Below are positions 44,695 to 53,296 of a stretch of DNA of 64,000 bases, piece by piece (position 1 is the first letter of the stretch; every line of letters begins with the position of its first letter). This DNA is from Ignavibacteriota bacterium (GTDB taxonomy: Bacteria; Bacteroidota; Ignavibacteria; Kapaibacteriales; UBA2268): contig JAGXGG010000075.1 in NCBI GenBank assembly GCA_024636855.1, positions 1 through 64,000 of the forward strand, read 5' to 3'. The notes under the pieces were generated by a model. That model searched no databases. It worked only from the letters and a program-made list of their open reading frames with translations, and was not told where the DNA came from. The translations under genes and the position numbers were made by a program.

Positions 44695-45060
44695 AGTGGG
44701 GCACCTATATTAGTAATAAATCATTGATTACACTCAGCATAATGACTTACAAATAATTTGGTGAAGTAGGGTTCACAATTAGATTAGCGGCTACTTCGGC
44801 AAATTATTTATTGATAATGACACAACTAAGTGGATACAATTAAAATGTTTTTTTTGATTCATTACAAGGTGTAATTATCAACACCAATCAATGATAGGAC
44901 TTTCAAATTATCCACATTGTTTTGCTTATATTTTTTCCTTTTTGGAATGTAGTTTTATGCTGCTTTTCTAAAATAAAAAATAAAAATGTTTTATGCAAAC
45001 GTAAGGTCTTAATTAATATTGTGTTAAGGTGGGGTTATAAATTAACAGTACTACCGATAT
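44695..45060. other. 366-bp gap between nrdJ and the lycopene cyclase gene
   Basis: It contains the nrdJ leader, with a long stem-loop (44751-44809), and the 3' flank of the cyclase gene. The rest is AT-rich sequence without an open gene, B12-box or NrdR-box that I can recognise. Confidence 0.7.
44751..44809 (-). promoter_or_regulatory. 19-bp-arm inverted repeat upstream of nrdJ
   Basis: AAATAATTTGGTGAAGTAG (44751-44769) and CTACTTCGGCAAATTATTT (44791-44809) pair over 19 bp with two mismatches around a 21-base loop. They lie 57-115 bp before the nrdJ start, in the likely 5' leader. No T run follows on the minus strand. Candidate operator or RNA structure controlling nrdJ. Confidence 0.55.
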
Positions 45061-46212
45061 CTATTTATCCAGCCAACTCTGAAAAAAAGGTTTGATGAAG
45101 TATTGAGGTATAAGGCTTTTGATTACTTTGAAGTCCTGTTTGAGTGTACTTTCACTATCTAGGAATGCAAGTACATCAGATGCTTTTGCAGAAGAAAACA
45201 TGTCGGTAAACAATTGATGACCTTTGTATTTTCCATCCGCTAGTACTTTCAGTAAAGTACTGTCATATAGTTTGTGCTTCAGAGATATATGTTCCTCTGT
45301 GTAGTGAGGAGTTCCATTCGATTGATAACTATTTATGATCTTTGTAATAGTCTTCTGTGTATTAGTAAATGTATAACCTGTGGAGCCACGAGTATCTCCT
45401 CCTACAGTACCAATATTTATTATATTACCATCTGCTCTAGCAAAAGGATAGTCAGTCATAGGAATAACACCAAATTCGCTATCTATTATCTTGTAATCAT
45501 TGATATTTAGAACTTCAGTTATGTATTCTTCTATTCGCTTATCATAAATTTCCTTTTCTAATAGCTTATCGGAGAATAAAGTATACTCTACTAATGCTGT
45601 AGTTTCCGAGGTTGGAAGTACATAGAAGAATGTATTACCGTTTTCTTGACTTGTCCGAAAATCCATCAGATAAATTTGTTTTGGGTCTAGGTTCAGTTCA
45701 TTGGATTCTATTACTACTCCTTTGAAATGCTGTAGCAGGTATGTGTGCTTTTCTTCTAATTTAGGTTTATCATAAATGGAGTTGAATACATATTCAGAAT
45801 GGTAAGTGTGACTGTCTGTAACTACTTCACAGCTATTCCCAATTGAAGTTACGCTTTTGATATTATCATTTAGTATAGTCAAATTCGATTGGGATTTCAA
45901 ATAATCTAATGTATGATTGTAAAAGTCAATACTTCGTATCATATTATAATTATAATCACCTGTATTAAGCAGAAAGCTTTTGTTGTCAACACTGAAAAAG
46001 CACATCTCGTCCCACTTTCTATATATTATTTCTTCAAAAGGGGAGATGGAGTTTTCCCAAAAGCACCATGTTCTATCATTGACAGATTTGTCGCTCTTAT
46101 CGATTAATAAGATAGATTTGTTAGCCCAAACACCTGATAACAAATCTCTATATACTAGACTGAGCCCAGACATTCCACCACCGCAAACTATAATGTCATA
46201 TTCCATTTTCAT
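45061..46212 (-). CDS. crtY: Lycopene cyclase (CrtY/CrtL-type FAD/NAD-binding)
   Basis: The enzyme forms beta-ionone rings on lycopene in carotenoid synthesis. The 383-residue protein has an N-terminal dinucleotide-binding motif IIVCGGGMSGLSLVYRD (residues 7-23), the family block DRTWCFWE, LLQHFKGVVIES, MDFRTSQENGNTFFYVLPTS with EYTLFS, FGVIPMTDYPF, and GTVGGDTRGSTGYTF. All match lycopene cyclases. No other carotenoid gene is in the window. It is followed after a short gap by a LysE-type gene on the same strand. Confidence 0.9.
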   Translation of the reverse strand: MKMEYDIIVCGGGMSGLSLVYRDLLSGVWANKSILLIDKSDKSVNDRTWCFWENSISPFEEIIYRKWDEMCFFSVDNKSFLLNTGDYNYNMIRSIDFYNHTLDYLKSQSNLTILNDNIKSVTSIGNSCEVVTDSHTYHSEYVFNSIYDKPKLEEKHTYLLQHFKGVVIESNELNLDPKQIYLMDFRTSQENGNTFFYVLPTSETTALVEYTLFSDKLLEKEIYDKRIEEYITEVLNINDYKIIDSEFGVIPMTDYPFARADGNIINIGTVGGDTRGSTGYTFTNTQKTITKIINSYQSNGTPHYTEEHISLKHKLYDSTLLKVLADGKYKGHQLFTDMFSSAKASDVLAFLDSESTLKQDFKVIKSLIPQYFIKPFFQSWLDK

Positions 46213-46250
46213 AGATTGTCAGGTGAATAATAGTTAGAATTATTATGAAG

Positions 46251-46961
46251 TTAAAATGCTAAAATAAAGCGAAGCATTTCGGGTAGCTTAGATAGAGAAA
46301 TTAATCTAAATCCGAGGAATGTACCAAAGCCGATGAATGTAACACCTGCTGCTTGCTTGATTCTGAAAATCATATTCGTAGAGAATTTGTGCTTATACTT
46401 GTTAGTTAAAGTGGCAATGAAATTGACCCAAAACAGATTTCCAAGACCGAAGCCAAGAGCAAATAAGAAATTAGATATTGCTCCACCATTCGTCATACCA
46501 GCTTCGTGTACCCAGATAGTAACGGCCGCAAGAGATGGTAGGAAAGTAGGATTCGCTAGATTTGTTAAAGCGATTGCTATACCGAGGAAAACAGGTCCTT
46601 TTTTACCTAATTTGGATGCGTAGCCTGATGTAGCTTCATCACCTTTTTTAATTTTTCTTTTTTTCGCTTTTAGATTTAGGAAACCGATGATAAATAATGC
46701 AGAAATAGTACCAATTTGGAATACTAGATATGCAGCAGGATAATCTTTTGAAAAACTACTAAGTGTAGATATAGCAGCCGTAGTAGCGAATATAACGCCC
46801 AAACAGTAAATAAAATCCATTATGGCATTGCCTAGAGCGAGATGAAACCCAGCTTTTTTGTTCTGGAATAACCCAATCTCAATAGCTGTTACCCCCACAG
46901 GTCCAGGAGGAAGAGCCAAAGCAACACCAACTATGAAACCAAATAGTATAGATAAATCCAA
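46251..46961 (-). CDS. LysE/RhtB-family amino-acid exporter-like membrane protein
   Basis: The 236-residue protein has about six membrane helices and the LysE-type N-terminal motif VGVALALPPGPVGVTAIEIG. The block AGFHLALGNAIMDFIYCLGV and the mid-protein ANPTFLPSLAAVTIWVHEAG follow. Members export amino acids or related compounds. It lies 38 bp upstream of crtY in the same orientation, possibly in one transcript, though the link is unexplained. Confidence 0.85.
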   Translation of the reverse strand: MDLSILFGFIVGVALALPPGPVGVTAIEIGLFQNKKAGFHLALGNAIMDFIYCLGVIFATTAAISTLSSFSKDYPAAYLVFQIGTISALFIIGFLNLKAKKRKIKKGDEATSGYASKLGKKGPVFLGIAIALTNLANPTFLPSLAAVTIWVHEAGMTNGGAISNFLFALGFGLGNLFWVNFIATLTNKYKHKFSTNMIFRIKQAAGVTFIGFGTFLGFRLISLSKLPEMLRFILAF

Positions 46962-47112
46962 GAGAACCTAATGGTTGTTAGAAATATAGAAATATGTCTT
47001 TCGACTTATATCCAAAGAGCAAGTAACGAAAATAAAATATAAAATCAAAATTACCTTCTTAACAAAGGGGGGTATGCTATAATGTATGATAGAGTTACGC
47101 TGCCGAATAATA

Positions 47113-47733
47113 TTAATGAATAGTCAATGTAAGTCCAATACCACCAACGAAACCAGATATATCTGAATTCTCGATTCCGCTATATTCGAGACCAGATATA
47201 ATGCGATAACCAATGTTAAAATCAATTAGAACATTATTTGTGATATGAAAATAAATATTCGCTTCAGGCTCAATATTGAATAACCAATCACCTGTTAGGT
47301 CATCACTAATTGGTGAATTTCCGAAGCTAGTAAACGTAGCACGGCCAAATCCTATGTTCAAACCTACTGAGAATGGTAGAGAGTAGCTATTAGAAACAAA
47401 ATAATCAACATTGAAGCCATACAAATCATAGAGTAATGCGGCTTTTAGATTGTTACCATTGGGTTCAAATATCACAGAATTATCAAATAAATAAAAATAA
47501 TGTGCTCCTATTACCAAATCATCTGTTGCGTATATACCTAGCTTGATACCAATATCATTCATCGAATAGGTATCATTAGTCGTATATTTATACTTTGCCG
47601 AGATCATAGCTTTATTATTAGCGTTAGTTTTCAGCGGTTCTGTCTCATATCTATCGTATTGACCACCTGGTAGCTCCTGCGAGTACAGTGAGCTACTGAT
47701 AGATAGTAAGATGATAGCTATGATATATTTCAA
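47113..47733 (-). CDS. Putative outer-membrane beta-barrel protein
   Basis: The 206-residue protein has a signal peptide (IAIILLSISSSLYSQ). A series of amphipathic beta strands alternates aromatic and small residues (GIKLGIYATDDLVIGAHYFY, GLNIGFGRATF, NVLIDFNIGYRII, and a terminal VGGIGLTLTIH). This is typical of small outer-membrane barrels of unknown function. It abuts the DUF302 gene (one base apart, same strand) and is probably co-transcribed with it. Confidence 0.78.
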   Translation of the reverse strand: MKYIIAIILLSISSSLYSQELPGGQYDRYETEPLKTNANNKAMISAKYKYTTNDTYSMNDIGIKLGIYATDDLVIGAHYFYLFDNSVIFEPNGNNLKAALLYDLYGFNVDYFVSNSYSLPFSVGLNIGFGRATFTSFGNSPISDDLTGDWLFNIEPEANIYFHITNNVLIDFNIGYRIISGLEYSGIENSDISGFVGGIGLTLTIH

Positions 47734-48123
47734 TTATTTTAACCTATTGATAACGGACTTTAGTTTTTCTTCTACTTCGTGTGCTATAGCACCTAACTTC
47801 TCATTCTCGATTGCTTGCATAGATGCCATAGGGCTAACAGCAGTTACATCGAATTCACCTTCTCCAGCTTCTACTACTATTACATTGCAAGGTAGCATAA
47901 CGCCAATATTGTCTTCTATGCTTAACGCTTTATAAGCAAAATGAGGATTGCACGCTCCTAATATACGATACTTTTTGAAATCTACATCTATTTTTTCTTT
48001 CAAAGTTTTAGTCACATCTATTTGAGTTAATACCCCAAATCCTTCTGTCTTTAGTTCTTCAGTTACTCTTTCTATTACTTCTTCGAATTCGCCTTTTACC
48101 TTTGTACTATATGAGTAGTTCAT
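47734..48123 (-). CDS. DUF302 domain protein
   Basis: The 129-residue protein has the DUF302 pattern: VKGEFEEVIERVTEELKTEG, FGVLTQIDVTKTLKEK, YRILGACNPHFAYKAL and DNIGVMLPCNVIVVEAGEGE. The Cys-Asn-Pro motif is characteristic. There is no signal peptide. The family function is not known; copies are often linked to sulfur, metal or stress genes. Directly upstream of the barrel gene. Confidence 0.9.
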   Translation of the reverse strand: MNYSYSTKVKGEFEEVIERVTEELKTEGFGVLTQIDVTKTLKEKIDVDFKKYRILGACNPHFAYKALSIEDNIGVMLPCNVIVVEAGEGEFDVTAVSPMASMQAIENEKLGAIAHEVEEKLKSVINRLK

Positions 48124-48258
48124 ATGCTATTGTCCTAACTTTAAGTGAAACTTATTATTATTTTGTAAAGTATAATAACATAAGAAGTAGCAAAATTCAA
48201 AATATTTGATTTTATATTTATCATATTACAATTATATAATACTAAAGGAATTACTGAA

Positions 48259-48918
48259 GTGAACACTAATATACTTTCTAAATTACTAAGCAAATACAAA
48301 AACCTAGCACTTCTCGTGTTACTAGCTGTGATAGCTACTTCATGCGTATCTATAGAAACAACATCTTACTCTGACCCAGATTTTACAAATAAAAAATATT
48401 CTAAGTTTTGTGTTTATTCGGTAGAGCAAAACCTCAACAAACGTGCTTTAATAGAAAGAGTATTCGTGGAGGAATTCAAAGAAGCAGGGATATATGCTGT
48501 AGAAGGATCTAATATATTCCCACCTACTAGAACATGGGAAGAGGGTGAATTCCAATCTCAGCTTATGAAAAATGGGTTCGACGGATTTATTAAAATAGAA
48601 ATCATGGATGAGGTAGTCAATGAAAGAGTTATTCCTCAAGTACATACTAATACTGAAACTACGACTACCAAGAAAAAGAATGGTAAAGATGCTACTGTAA
48701 CTAATACTAATACTTATGTAACGAATGATATAGATGTATATATGAATAATCAATTCCAAGCAGATTTAGTAGACGTAGCTACTAATAAAGTCGCTTGGAA
48801 AGGCTATTCGAGTACTTCAGCCCAAATCAATATGGTCGGTATGGATATAGAGACTATTATTGAAAAATTCGCAGAAGACGTAATAGAAGAAATGCAAGCC
48901 AAAGGGCATATCAAATAA
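48259..48918 (+). CDS. Lipoprotein, DUF4136-like
   Basis: The 219-residue protein starts at GTG 48259, as no ATG is available with the full signal. A lipobox lies at VIATSC (Cys29). The mature part resembles DUF4136-type lipoproteins: SDPDFTNKKYSKFCVYSVEQ and DGFIKIEIMDEVVNERVIPQ, then VATNKVAWKGYSSTSAQINM. A Thr/Asn/Lys-rich stretch (TNTETTTTKKKNGKDATVTN) sits mid-protein. The function is unknown. It is divergent from DUF302 and ends at a strong hairpin (48927). Confidence 0.78.
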   Translation: MNTNILSKLLSKYKNLALLVLLAVIATSCVSIETTSYSDPDFTNKKYSKFCVYSVEQNLNKRALIERVFVEEFKEAGIYAVEGSNIFPPTRTWEEGEFQSQLMKNGFDGFIKIEIMDEVVNERVIPQVHTNTETTTTKKKNGKDATVTNTNTYVTNDIDVYMNNQFQADLVDVATNKVAWKGYSSTSAQINMVGMDIETIIEKFAEDVIEEMQAKGHIK

Positions 48919-48926
48919 AGATATTA

Positions 48927-48964
48927 CAAGTGTCCACAAATCCTATCCGAATTGTGGACACTTG
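48927..48964. terminator. Perfect 13-bp-arm hairpin after the lipoprotein gene
   Basis: CAAGTGTCCACAA pairs exactly with TTGTGGACACTTG around a 12-base loop. No T run follows, so termination is likely but unproven. Confidence 0.6.
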
Positions 48965-49070
48965 ATATATTAAGTTAATCCCACTAAGGGGGTAACTCTG
49001 CTATAAGTAATATCTTATATCCCTAACTCCCTCAAGTCAAAATCTAAACTCAAATAAATTCATTATTCTT

Positions 49071-49205
49071 GAGACATTTTTGCTGTTCATGTGTCTATAG
49101 ATTATAGGGAGATGCTACCTGAACTAAAAGCATAGGTGTTTGATATGGGACTAAAGTCCAAAAAGTATTTTGGAATGATTGCTATCCGTTGGCTAAAGCC
49201 AACGG
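49071..49205. repeat. Interspersed palindromic repeat cluster, family B, copy 3
   Basis: Combines the GAGACATTTTTGCTGTTCAT segment with GGGACTAAAGTCC and CCGTTGGCTAAAGCCAACGG, the last followed by GGCAATA as in the other copies. Repeats matching these lie at 27338-27465 and 54505-54532. Confidence 0.7.
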
Positions 49206-49260
49206 CAATACAAAATAACATTTTGATAATTCTGTAAATTCTGATTTTGACTAATGGAGA

Positions 49261-49854
49261 TTACACCAACTTATCTGCATTTATATCGCTCATAGATTTG
49301 AGTGTACCATGCTCAGCTATGTTATGTAGTGCCTTCACAGCTTTTAGGATTGATTTGGTTAGTTCGCCGTTCCATTCTTCCTCGGTGAATTCGGAGAGTA
49401 CATAGTCAACCAGCTCTCCAGGGCCGAAGTTCTTGCTAATACCCATTCGTAGTTTGTAGAATTGGTCTGTATCTAAATGAAAAAGTAGTGATTTTAGTCC
49501 ATTGTGACCACCAGCACTACCACCAATTTTCAAGTGAATTTTACCCAACTCAAAATTGTACTCGTCAACTAGTACTATTATATTTTTCGTAGGAACTTTA
49601 TATTTCTTAATTGCAGCTCGTACAGATTCACCCGAATTATTCATATATGTAGTCGGAAGTAGGCAAAGTATGTTCTTGTCACCAATCTGTACTTTCGCTT
49701 GGAATGCCTGCAATCCGTCAGATTGGTTGAAGTCCTTATTGTTGCGAAGCACAAATTCATACAGAGCAAGCCATCCAATATTGTGGCGAGTCTTCGAGTA
49801 CTTTGATCCTGGGTTGCCTAACCCAACGAATATATAGTCGAATGTATTTTTCAT
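49261..49854 (-). CDS. pth: Peptidyl-tRNA hydrolase
   Basis: Pth frees tRNA from peptidyl-tRNAs that drop off ribosomes. The 197-residue length is typical. Motifs are VGLGNPGSKYSKTRHNIGW (catalytic His at 24), LPTTYMNNSGESV, VLVDEYNFELGKI and KIGGSAGGHNGLKSL, then LRMGISKNFGPGELVDYVLS. It is the last gene of the prs-rplY-pth cluster, 74 bp after rplY and behind a terminator hairpin. Confidence 0.96.
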   Translation of the reverse strand: MKNTFDYIFVGLGNPGSKYSKTRHNIGWLALYEFVLRNNKDFNQSDGLQAFQAKVQIGDKNILCLLPTTYMNNSGESVRAAIKKYKVPTKNIIVLVDEYNFELGKIHLKIGGSAGGHNGLKSLLFHLDTDQFYKLRMGISKNFGPGELVDYVLSEFTEEEWNGELTKSILKAVKALHNIAEHGTLKSMSDINADKLV

Positions 49855-49867
49855 AATTAATTAAGTA

Positions 49868-49910
49868 TAAAAAAAGGGTATTCTTAAAATCAATCAAGAA
49901 TACCCTAAAA
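49868..49910 (-). terminator. Strong hairpin between rplY and pth
   Basis: AGGGTATTCTT pairs exactly with AAGAATACCCT around a ten-base loop, with T-rich sequence following on the minus strand. It can terminate or attenuate transcription from rplY into pth. Confidence 0.82.
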
Positions 49911-49928
49911 ATATTAATCGAAGAGCGA

Positions 49929-50576
49929 TTATTCGCTAGCAGCCTCTTCGCCACCTTCAGTTGCAGCTCCTTCTTCACCGATTGAGTCTTCATCCTCATC
50001 ATCCATGTCGATAGTAGTGCCAGCAGTAGCAACTCTCGGGCGAGATACACCAGCTATTACAGCATTGCCTTTTACAACAACTTCCAATTCGCCTAAGTCA
50101 ATTTCATCTAGTTTGATTAATTTACCTATTTTCAATTTAGAGATATCTACTTCGATAGTCTCAACCAAATCTTTAGGGAAACATCTTACTTTAACTTTTC
50201 TTAGTACGTGGTTCAATATACCACCATTTCTAACACCAATTGATTGACCAACTAGAGTGATAGGAATGTTTACTACTATTCTGTTACCAGGAGTTAATCC
50301 CATTAAATCAAAGTGAAGAATTTCATCTGTGATTGGGTCGAATTTAACTTCCTTTAGAATACATTTTCTATTTTCTTCTTCGTCTATTACCAAATCAACT
50401 ACATTAGTCAATGAAGTGAAAACGATAGATTTCAAATCTTTGAAATTAGAAGTAATAGGAACTGACTCAGTACCATTGATGTAGTAAACACCAGGTATAA
50501 AGCCTTGTCTTCTTACGTCACTTACTTTCGTACTCTTAGCGTCTCTTTTAGCTACTTTTAATTGTATAGAAGCCAT
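49929..50576 (-). CDS. rplY: Ribosomal protein bL25 (Ctc/TL5 type)
   Basis: bL25 binds 5S rRNA. The 215-residue long form has the N-terminal L25 domain (VAKRDAKSTKVSDVRRQGFIPG, FKDLKSIVFTSLTNVVDLVI) and the Ctc/TL5 C-terminal beta domain (VGQSIGVRNGGILNHVLRKV). The acidic tail (DEDEDSIGEEGAATEGGEEA) is common in this form. The gene sits between prs and pth, its usual place in bacteria. Confidence 0.95.
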   Translation of the reverse strand: MASIQLKVAKRDAKSTKVSDVRRQGFIPGVYYINGTESVPITSNFKDLKSIVFTSLTNVVDLVIDEEENRKCILKEVKFDPITDEILHFDLMGLTPGNRIVVNIPITLVGQSIGVRNGGILNHVLRKVKVRCFPKDLVETIEVDISKLKIGKLIKLDEIDLGELEVVVKGNAVIAGVSRPRVATAGTTIDMDDEDEDSIGEEGAATEGGEEAASE

Positions 50577-50597
50577 AATTAAAAACCTGTTTAAATA

Positions 50598-51536
50598 TTA
50601 TCTTTCAATTTCAAAAAGTGAACTTACCGACCGATTGTCGTGAGTTCTACTGATAGCTTCGGCAAGCAACTCAGCTACCGAAACCACTGTTATTTTCTTT
50701 GATTCTTTACGCAATGGGATAGTATCTGTTACTATCATATTGTCTATTGCATCGCTCTTTTCAATTCTTTCTATCGCTAACCCAGAGAAAACTGGATGAA
50801 CGCAAACACCGACTATTCGTCTTGCACCAGCCGCTTTTAATCCTTCAGCAGCACCAACAAATGTTCCGCCTGTATCTATCATATCGTCTAGGATGACTAT
50901 GTCTTTTCCTTCGACTTCGCCTATGATATTCATAACTTCCGATTTGTTATGTCCAGAGCGACGTTTGTCCACTAATACTAAATCACCGTCCAATCTCTTT
51001 GCATAAGCTCTAGCAGTACGAACACCCCCTACATCGGGAGAAGCTACAGTTGGGTTTTTAATTCCCATCTTATTAATAGCATTAATCAATACATTAGATG
51101 CGTAAAGATTATCAAGTGGTATATCAAAGAAACCTTGTATTTGAGACGAGTGTAAATCAATCGTTATTACTCTATCTGCACCAGAACGAACTAATAAATT
51201 AGCTAATAATTTAGAGGTAATAGCTACCCTTGGTTGATCTTTTCTATCCTGACGAGCATACCCATAATAAGGTATAACGGCAGTAACTCTACTAGCAGAA
51301 GCTCTTTTAGCTGCATCTATTAGCATAAGTAGTTCAAAGATATTGTCAGTAGGTGCGAAAGTAGATTGTAATATATATAAATCTACTCCTCTAACATTCT
51401 CATTGTACTTTACCCAGATTTCACCATCGCTAAAATTTTTGATAGAAGTATCAGCAAGTGAAACTCCTAGTGATTTAGCCACCTTGCTAGCAAGAGGTAA
51501 ATTGGATCTTCCGGTGGCAATTTTGAAATCTGACAT
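50598..51536 (-). CDS. prs: Ribose-phosphate pyrophosphokinase (PRPP synthetase)
   Basis: Prs makes PRPP from ribose 5-phosphate and ATP for nucleotide and histidine synthesis. I chose the ATG at 51536 (MSDFKIATGRSN), because the longer frame starts in the tRNA-Gln gene. The 312-residue protein shows FSDGEIWVKYNENVRGVDLY, RASASRVTAVIPYYGYARQD, the cation-binding DLHSSQIQGFF, ASPDVGGVRTARAYA and the PRPP loop VILDDMIDTGGTFVGA. First protein gene of the tRNA-Gln/prs/rplY/pth cluster. Confidence 0.97.
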   Translation of the reverse strand: MSDFKIATGRSNLPLASKVAKSLGVSLADTSIKNFSDGEIWVKYNENVRGVDLYILQSTFAPTDNIFELLMLIDAAKRASASRVTAVIPYYGYARQDRKDQPRVAITSKLLANLLVRSGADRVITIDLHSSQIQGFFDIPLDNLYASNVLINAINKMGIKNPTVASPDVGGVRTARAYAKRLDGDLVLVDKRRSGHNKSEVMNIIGEVEGKDIVILDDMIDTGGTFVGAAEGLKAAGARRIVGVCVHPVFSGLAIERIEKSDAIDNMIVTDTIPLRKESKKITVVSVAELLAEAISRTHDNRSVSSLFEIER

Positions 51537-51557
51537 TAGTACACACTGTATATTAGT

Positions 51558-51628
51558 TGGGATGGCAGGGTTCGAACCTGCGTATGACGGTACCAAAAAC
51601 CGTTGCCTTACCACTTGGCCACATCCCA
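51558..51628 (-). tRNA. tRNA-Gln (anticodon TTG)
   Basis: The minus strand folds into a full cloverleaf of 71 nt: acceptor TGGGATG / CATCCCA, D arm GCC...GGC, anticodon stem ACGGT / ACCGT with loop TTTTGGT (anticodon TTG at 34-36), and T arm GCAGGTTCGAACCCTGC. The CCA end is not encoded. It lies 21 bp upstream of prs, likely in the same transcript. Confidence 0.95.
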
Positions 51629-51794
51629 ATATTATAAAAAACACGCTCTGACTATATCAGAGCTTACAAATATAATTGATGGATTATTAAATACCAATAA
51701 TTGATGTAAGTTTTTTTGAAATAATTTACTTTTTATCTAATTATCCTAAAATCAGAACACTTTTAATTAAAAATTTACTTGACTGTTTCGTTAC

Positions 51795-53231
51795 CTACTT
51801 CCTTATTATCGTTACTTTTCTAGTTTTATCTGACTCTAATACAATAATTATGTAATTTTCGTTGATTTGTTCTAAGTTGATTGTATTATCATTCAATTCT
51901 GATTCTTCGAGTAAAATCCCCGAATAATTGTAGATTCTGTAGCTTTTGAATTCACTTTTAGGTAAATATAAAATACCATTACTCAATAGAATGTTATCAG
52001 AATTTTTATTACTAAGTATGGAAGAGGTAGGGTTTACCTCAAATGCTCCCATAGTTGGTGGATTTGCATACAATAACGAATCATAATCAAATGTTGATTT
52101 ACTTAACTCTTTGCCTCTACCGGCCATGACCAAAGATTTTAATGGATAAATATCAAATCCATATTTTTGTCTTAGCTCAGGACTAGTTCCGGTTATACTA
52201 TTAAGGTCTTCAGATGGCAAATTGTGATTCCAAGGCTTACCTTTTTCCTTATACCATAAATTATTATAAAACTTGAAAGATTCAGGTCTAGTATTTGAAC
52301 CAATATTTACGGTCATACTAAGCGAGTCATCGAACTGGACTGCATTATTATAGAAACTATTATCACCACAAGACAGAAACCTATCTGGGTCAACAGTCTC
52401 TTGTAAAATTCGAAAAACCCATTTGCGTGAGCCGACTATAGTATTATTATATACGTGACTATTGACAGTACCTACAAAGGCAACTGCACATTCACCTCCT
52501 ACGAAGACATTCGCATATATTGACATATCTTGTGATTCTGTTTTCGAATCTTGAGGACGAAAATATGCCAATCCGGTACTGCCGCCTATGTTTACAGCTC
52601 TGTTTCCACCATTTATAAACATATTTCGAGTTATGTTTATATTTCGAGTCCCTCCCTTCGCCTGAATGCAATTGGAACCCATATTCTCGAAGTAATTATT
52701 AGCTATCAGACCATTGTGGCAACCCACCATATCTATTCCGCTACCACCTTCAGAGCCGTTGACGAAAGTACAATTAGTAACCTCAAAATCTTCGAATCCA
52801 GACAGTTTGAGTAGATCATTATTTCCAGTCCCAGCCATATCACGAAAAGTACAATTATCTATCTTTATATGATGAGTAGGAGTGTTGTAACTGCCAGCAT
52901 CATCTATATTCATTCCGTTCAGTATTTGTTTTTCTATAATTAAATTCGAGATATGTACATATTCACAATCAGAGAGTTGCAAAGCGGTATTTCCACCACT
53001 GTATGTAGCGTTTTCTTTACCTATTATATATATCCAATTACTAGGATTGCCTTTCAGTTCAGCAACTTGGTCTCCCAGAGTCAATGTACCTTTTATAAGT
53101 ATAGTATCTCCTGGAATTGCAATACCAGAAGCACTAGAAAGTGATTTATATTCACAATCAGTGCATACTTCGAACTGCCTAGCCGACATTAGGATAGGTA
53201 ATAATAATAAGAGTAATGCTGTTGTCTTCAT
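51795..53231 (-). CDS. Secreted right-handed beta-helix protein with T9SS domain
   Basis: The 478-residue protein has a signal peptide (LLLLLPILMSARQ). It then has parallel beta-helix rungs between about residues 60 and 330, with repeated NITRNMFINGGNRAVNI and LIANNYFENMGSNCIQ-type turns. This is the polysaccharide-lyase/NosD-like fold. A C-terminal T9SS sorting domain follows (SNGILYLPKSEFKSYRIYNY, then LEQINENYIIIVLES). It may act on or bind polysaccharide, but no lyase residues can be named. It is divergent from the YeiH gene. Confidence 0.82.
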   Translation of the reverse strand: MKTTALLLLLLPILMSARQFEVCTDCEYKSLSSASGIAIPGDTILIKGTLTLGDQVAELKGNPSNWIYIIGKENATYSGGNTALQLSDCEYVHISNLIIEKQILNGMNIDDAGSYNTPTHHIKIDNCTFRDMAGTGNNDLLKLSGFEDFEVTNCTFVNGSEGGSGIDMVGCHNGLIANNYFENMGSNCIQAKGGTRNINITRNMFINGGNRAVNIGGSTGLAYFRPQDSKTESQDMSIYANVFVGGECAVAFVGTVNSHVYNNTIVGSRKWVFRILQETVDPDRFLSCGDNSFYNNAVQFDDSLSMTVNIGSNTRPESFKFYNNLWYKEKGKPWNHNLPSEDLNSITGTSPELRQKYGFDIYPLKSLVMAGRGKELSKSTFDYDSLLYANPPTMGAFEVNPTSSILSNKNSDNILLSNGILYLPKSEFKSYRIYNYSGILLEESELNDNTINLEQINENYIIIVLESDKTRKVTIIRK

Positions 53232-53296
53232 AAATTAAATTGAAAAGTTATTTTCTGTAAGTTAAATAAAATTCAAATACGTTATTAGCAAAAATT

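Larger units (their letters stand above)
48919..49260. other. 342-bp gap with a perfect hairpin and family B repeats
   Basis: Contains the hairpin at 48927-48964, the shared GAGACATTTTTGCTGTTCAT segment at 49071-49096, and palindromes GGGACTAAAGTCC (49147) and CCGTTGGCTAAAGCCAACGG (49186). Between them is low-complexity sequence. No gene was seen. Confidence 0.75.

Noticed and set aside
44695-44760. Possible cobalamin riboswitch before the B12-dependent nrdJ
   Set aside because: No B12-box-like sequence or multi-helix core was found; only the simple inverted repeat is present.
51537-51644. N-terminal extension of prs
   Set aside because: The extension translates through the tRNA-Gln gene. 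The internal ATG at 51536 gives the normal protein.
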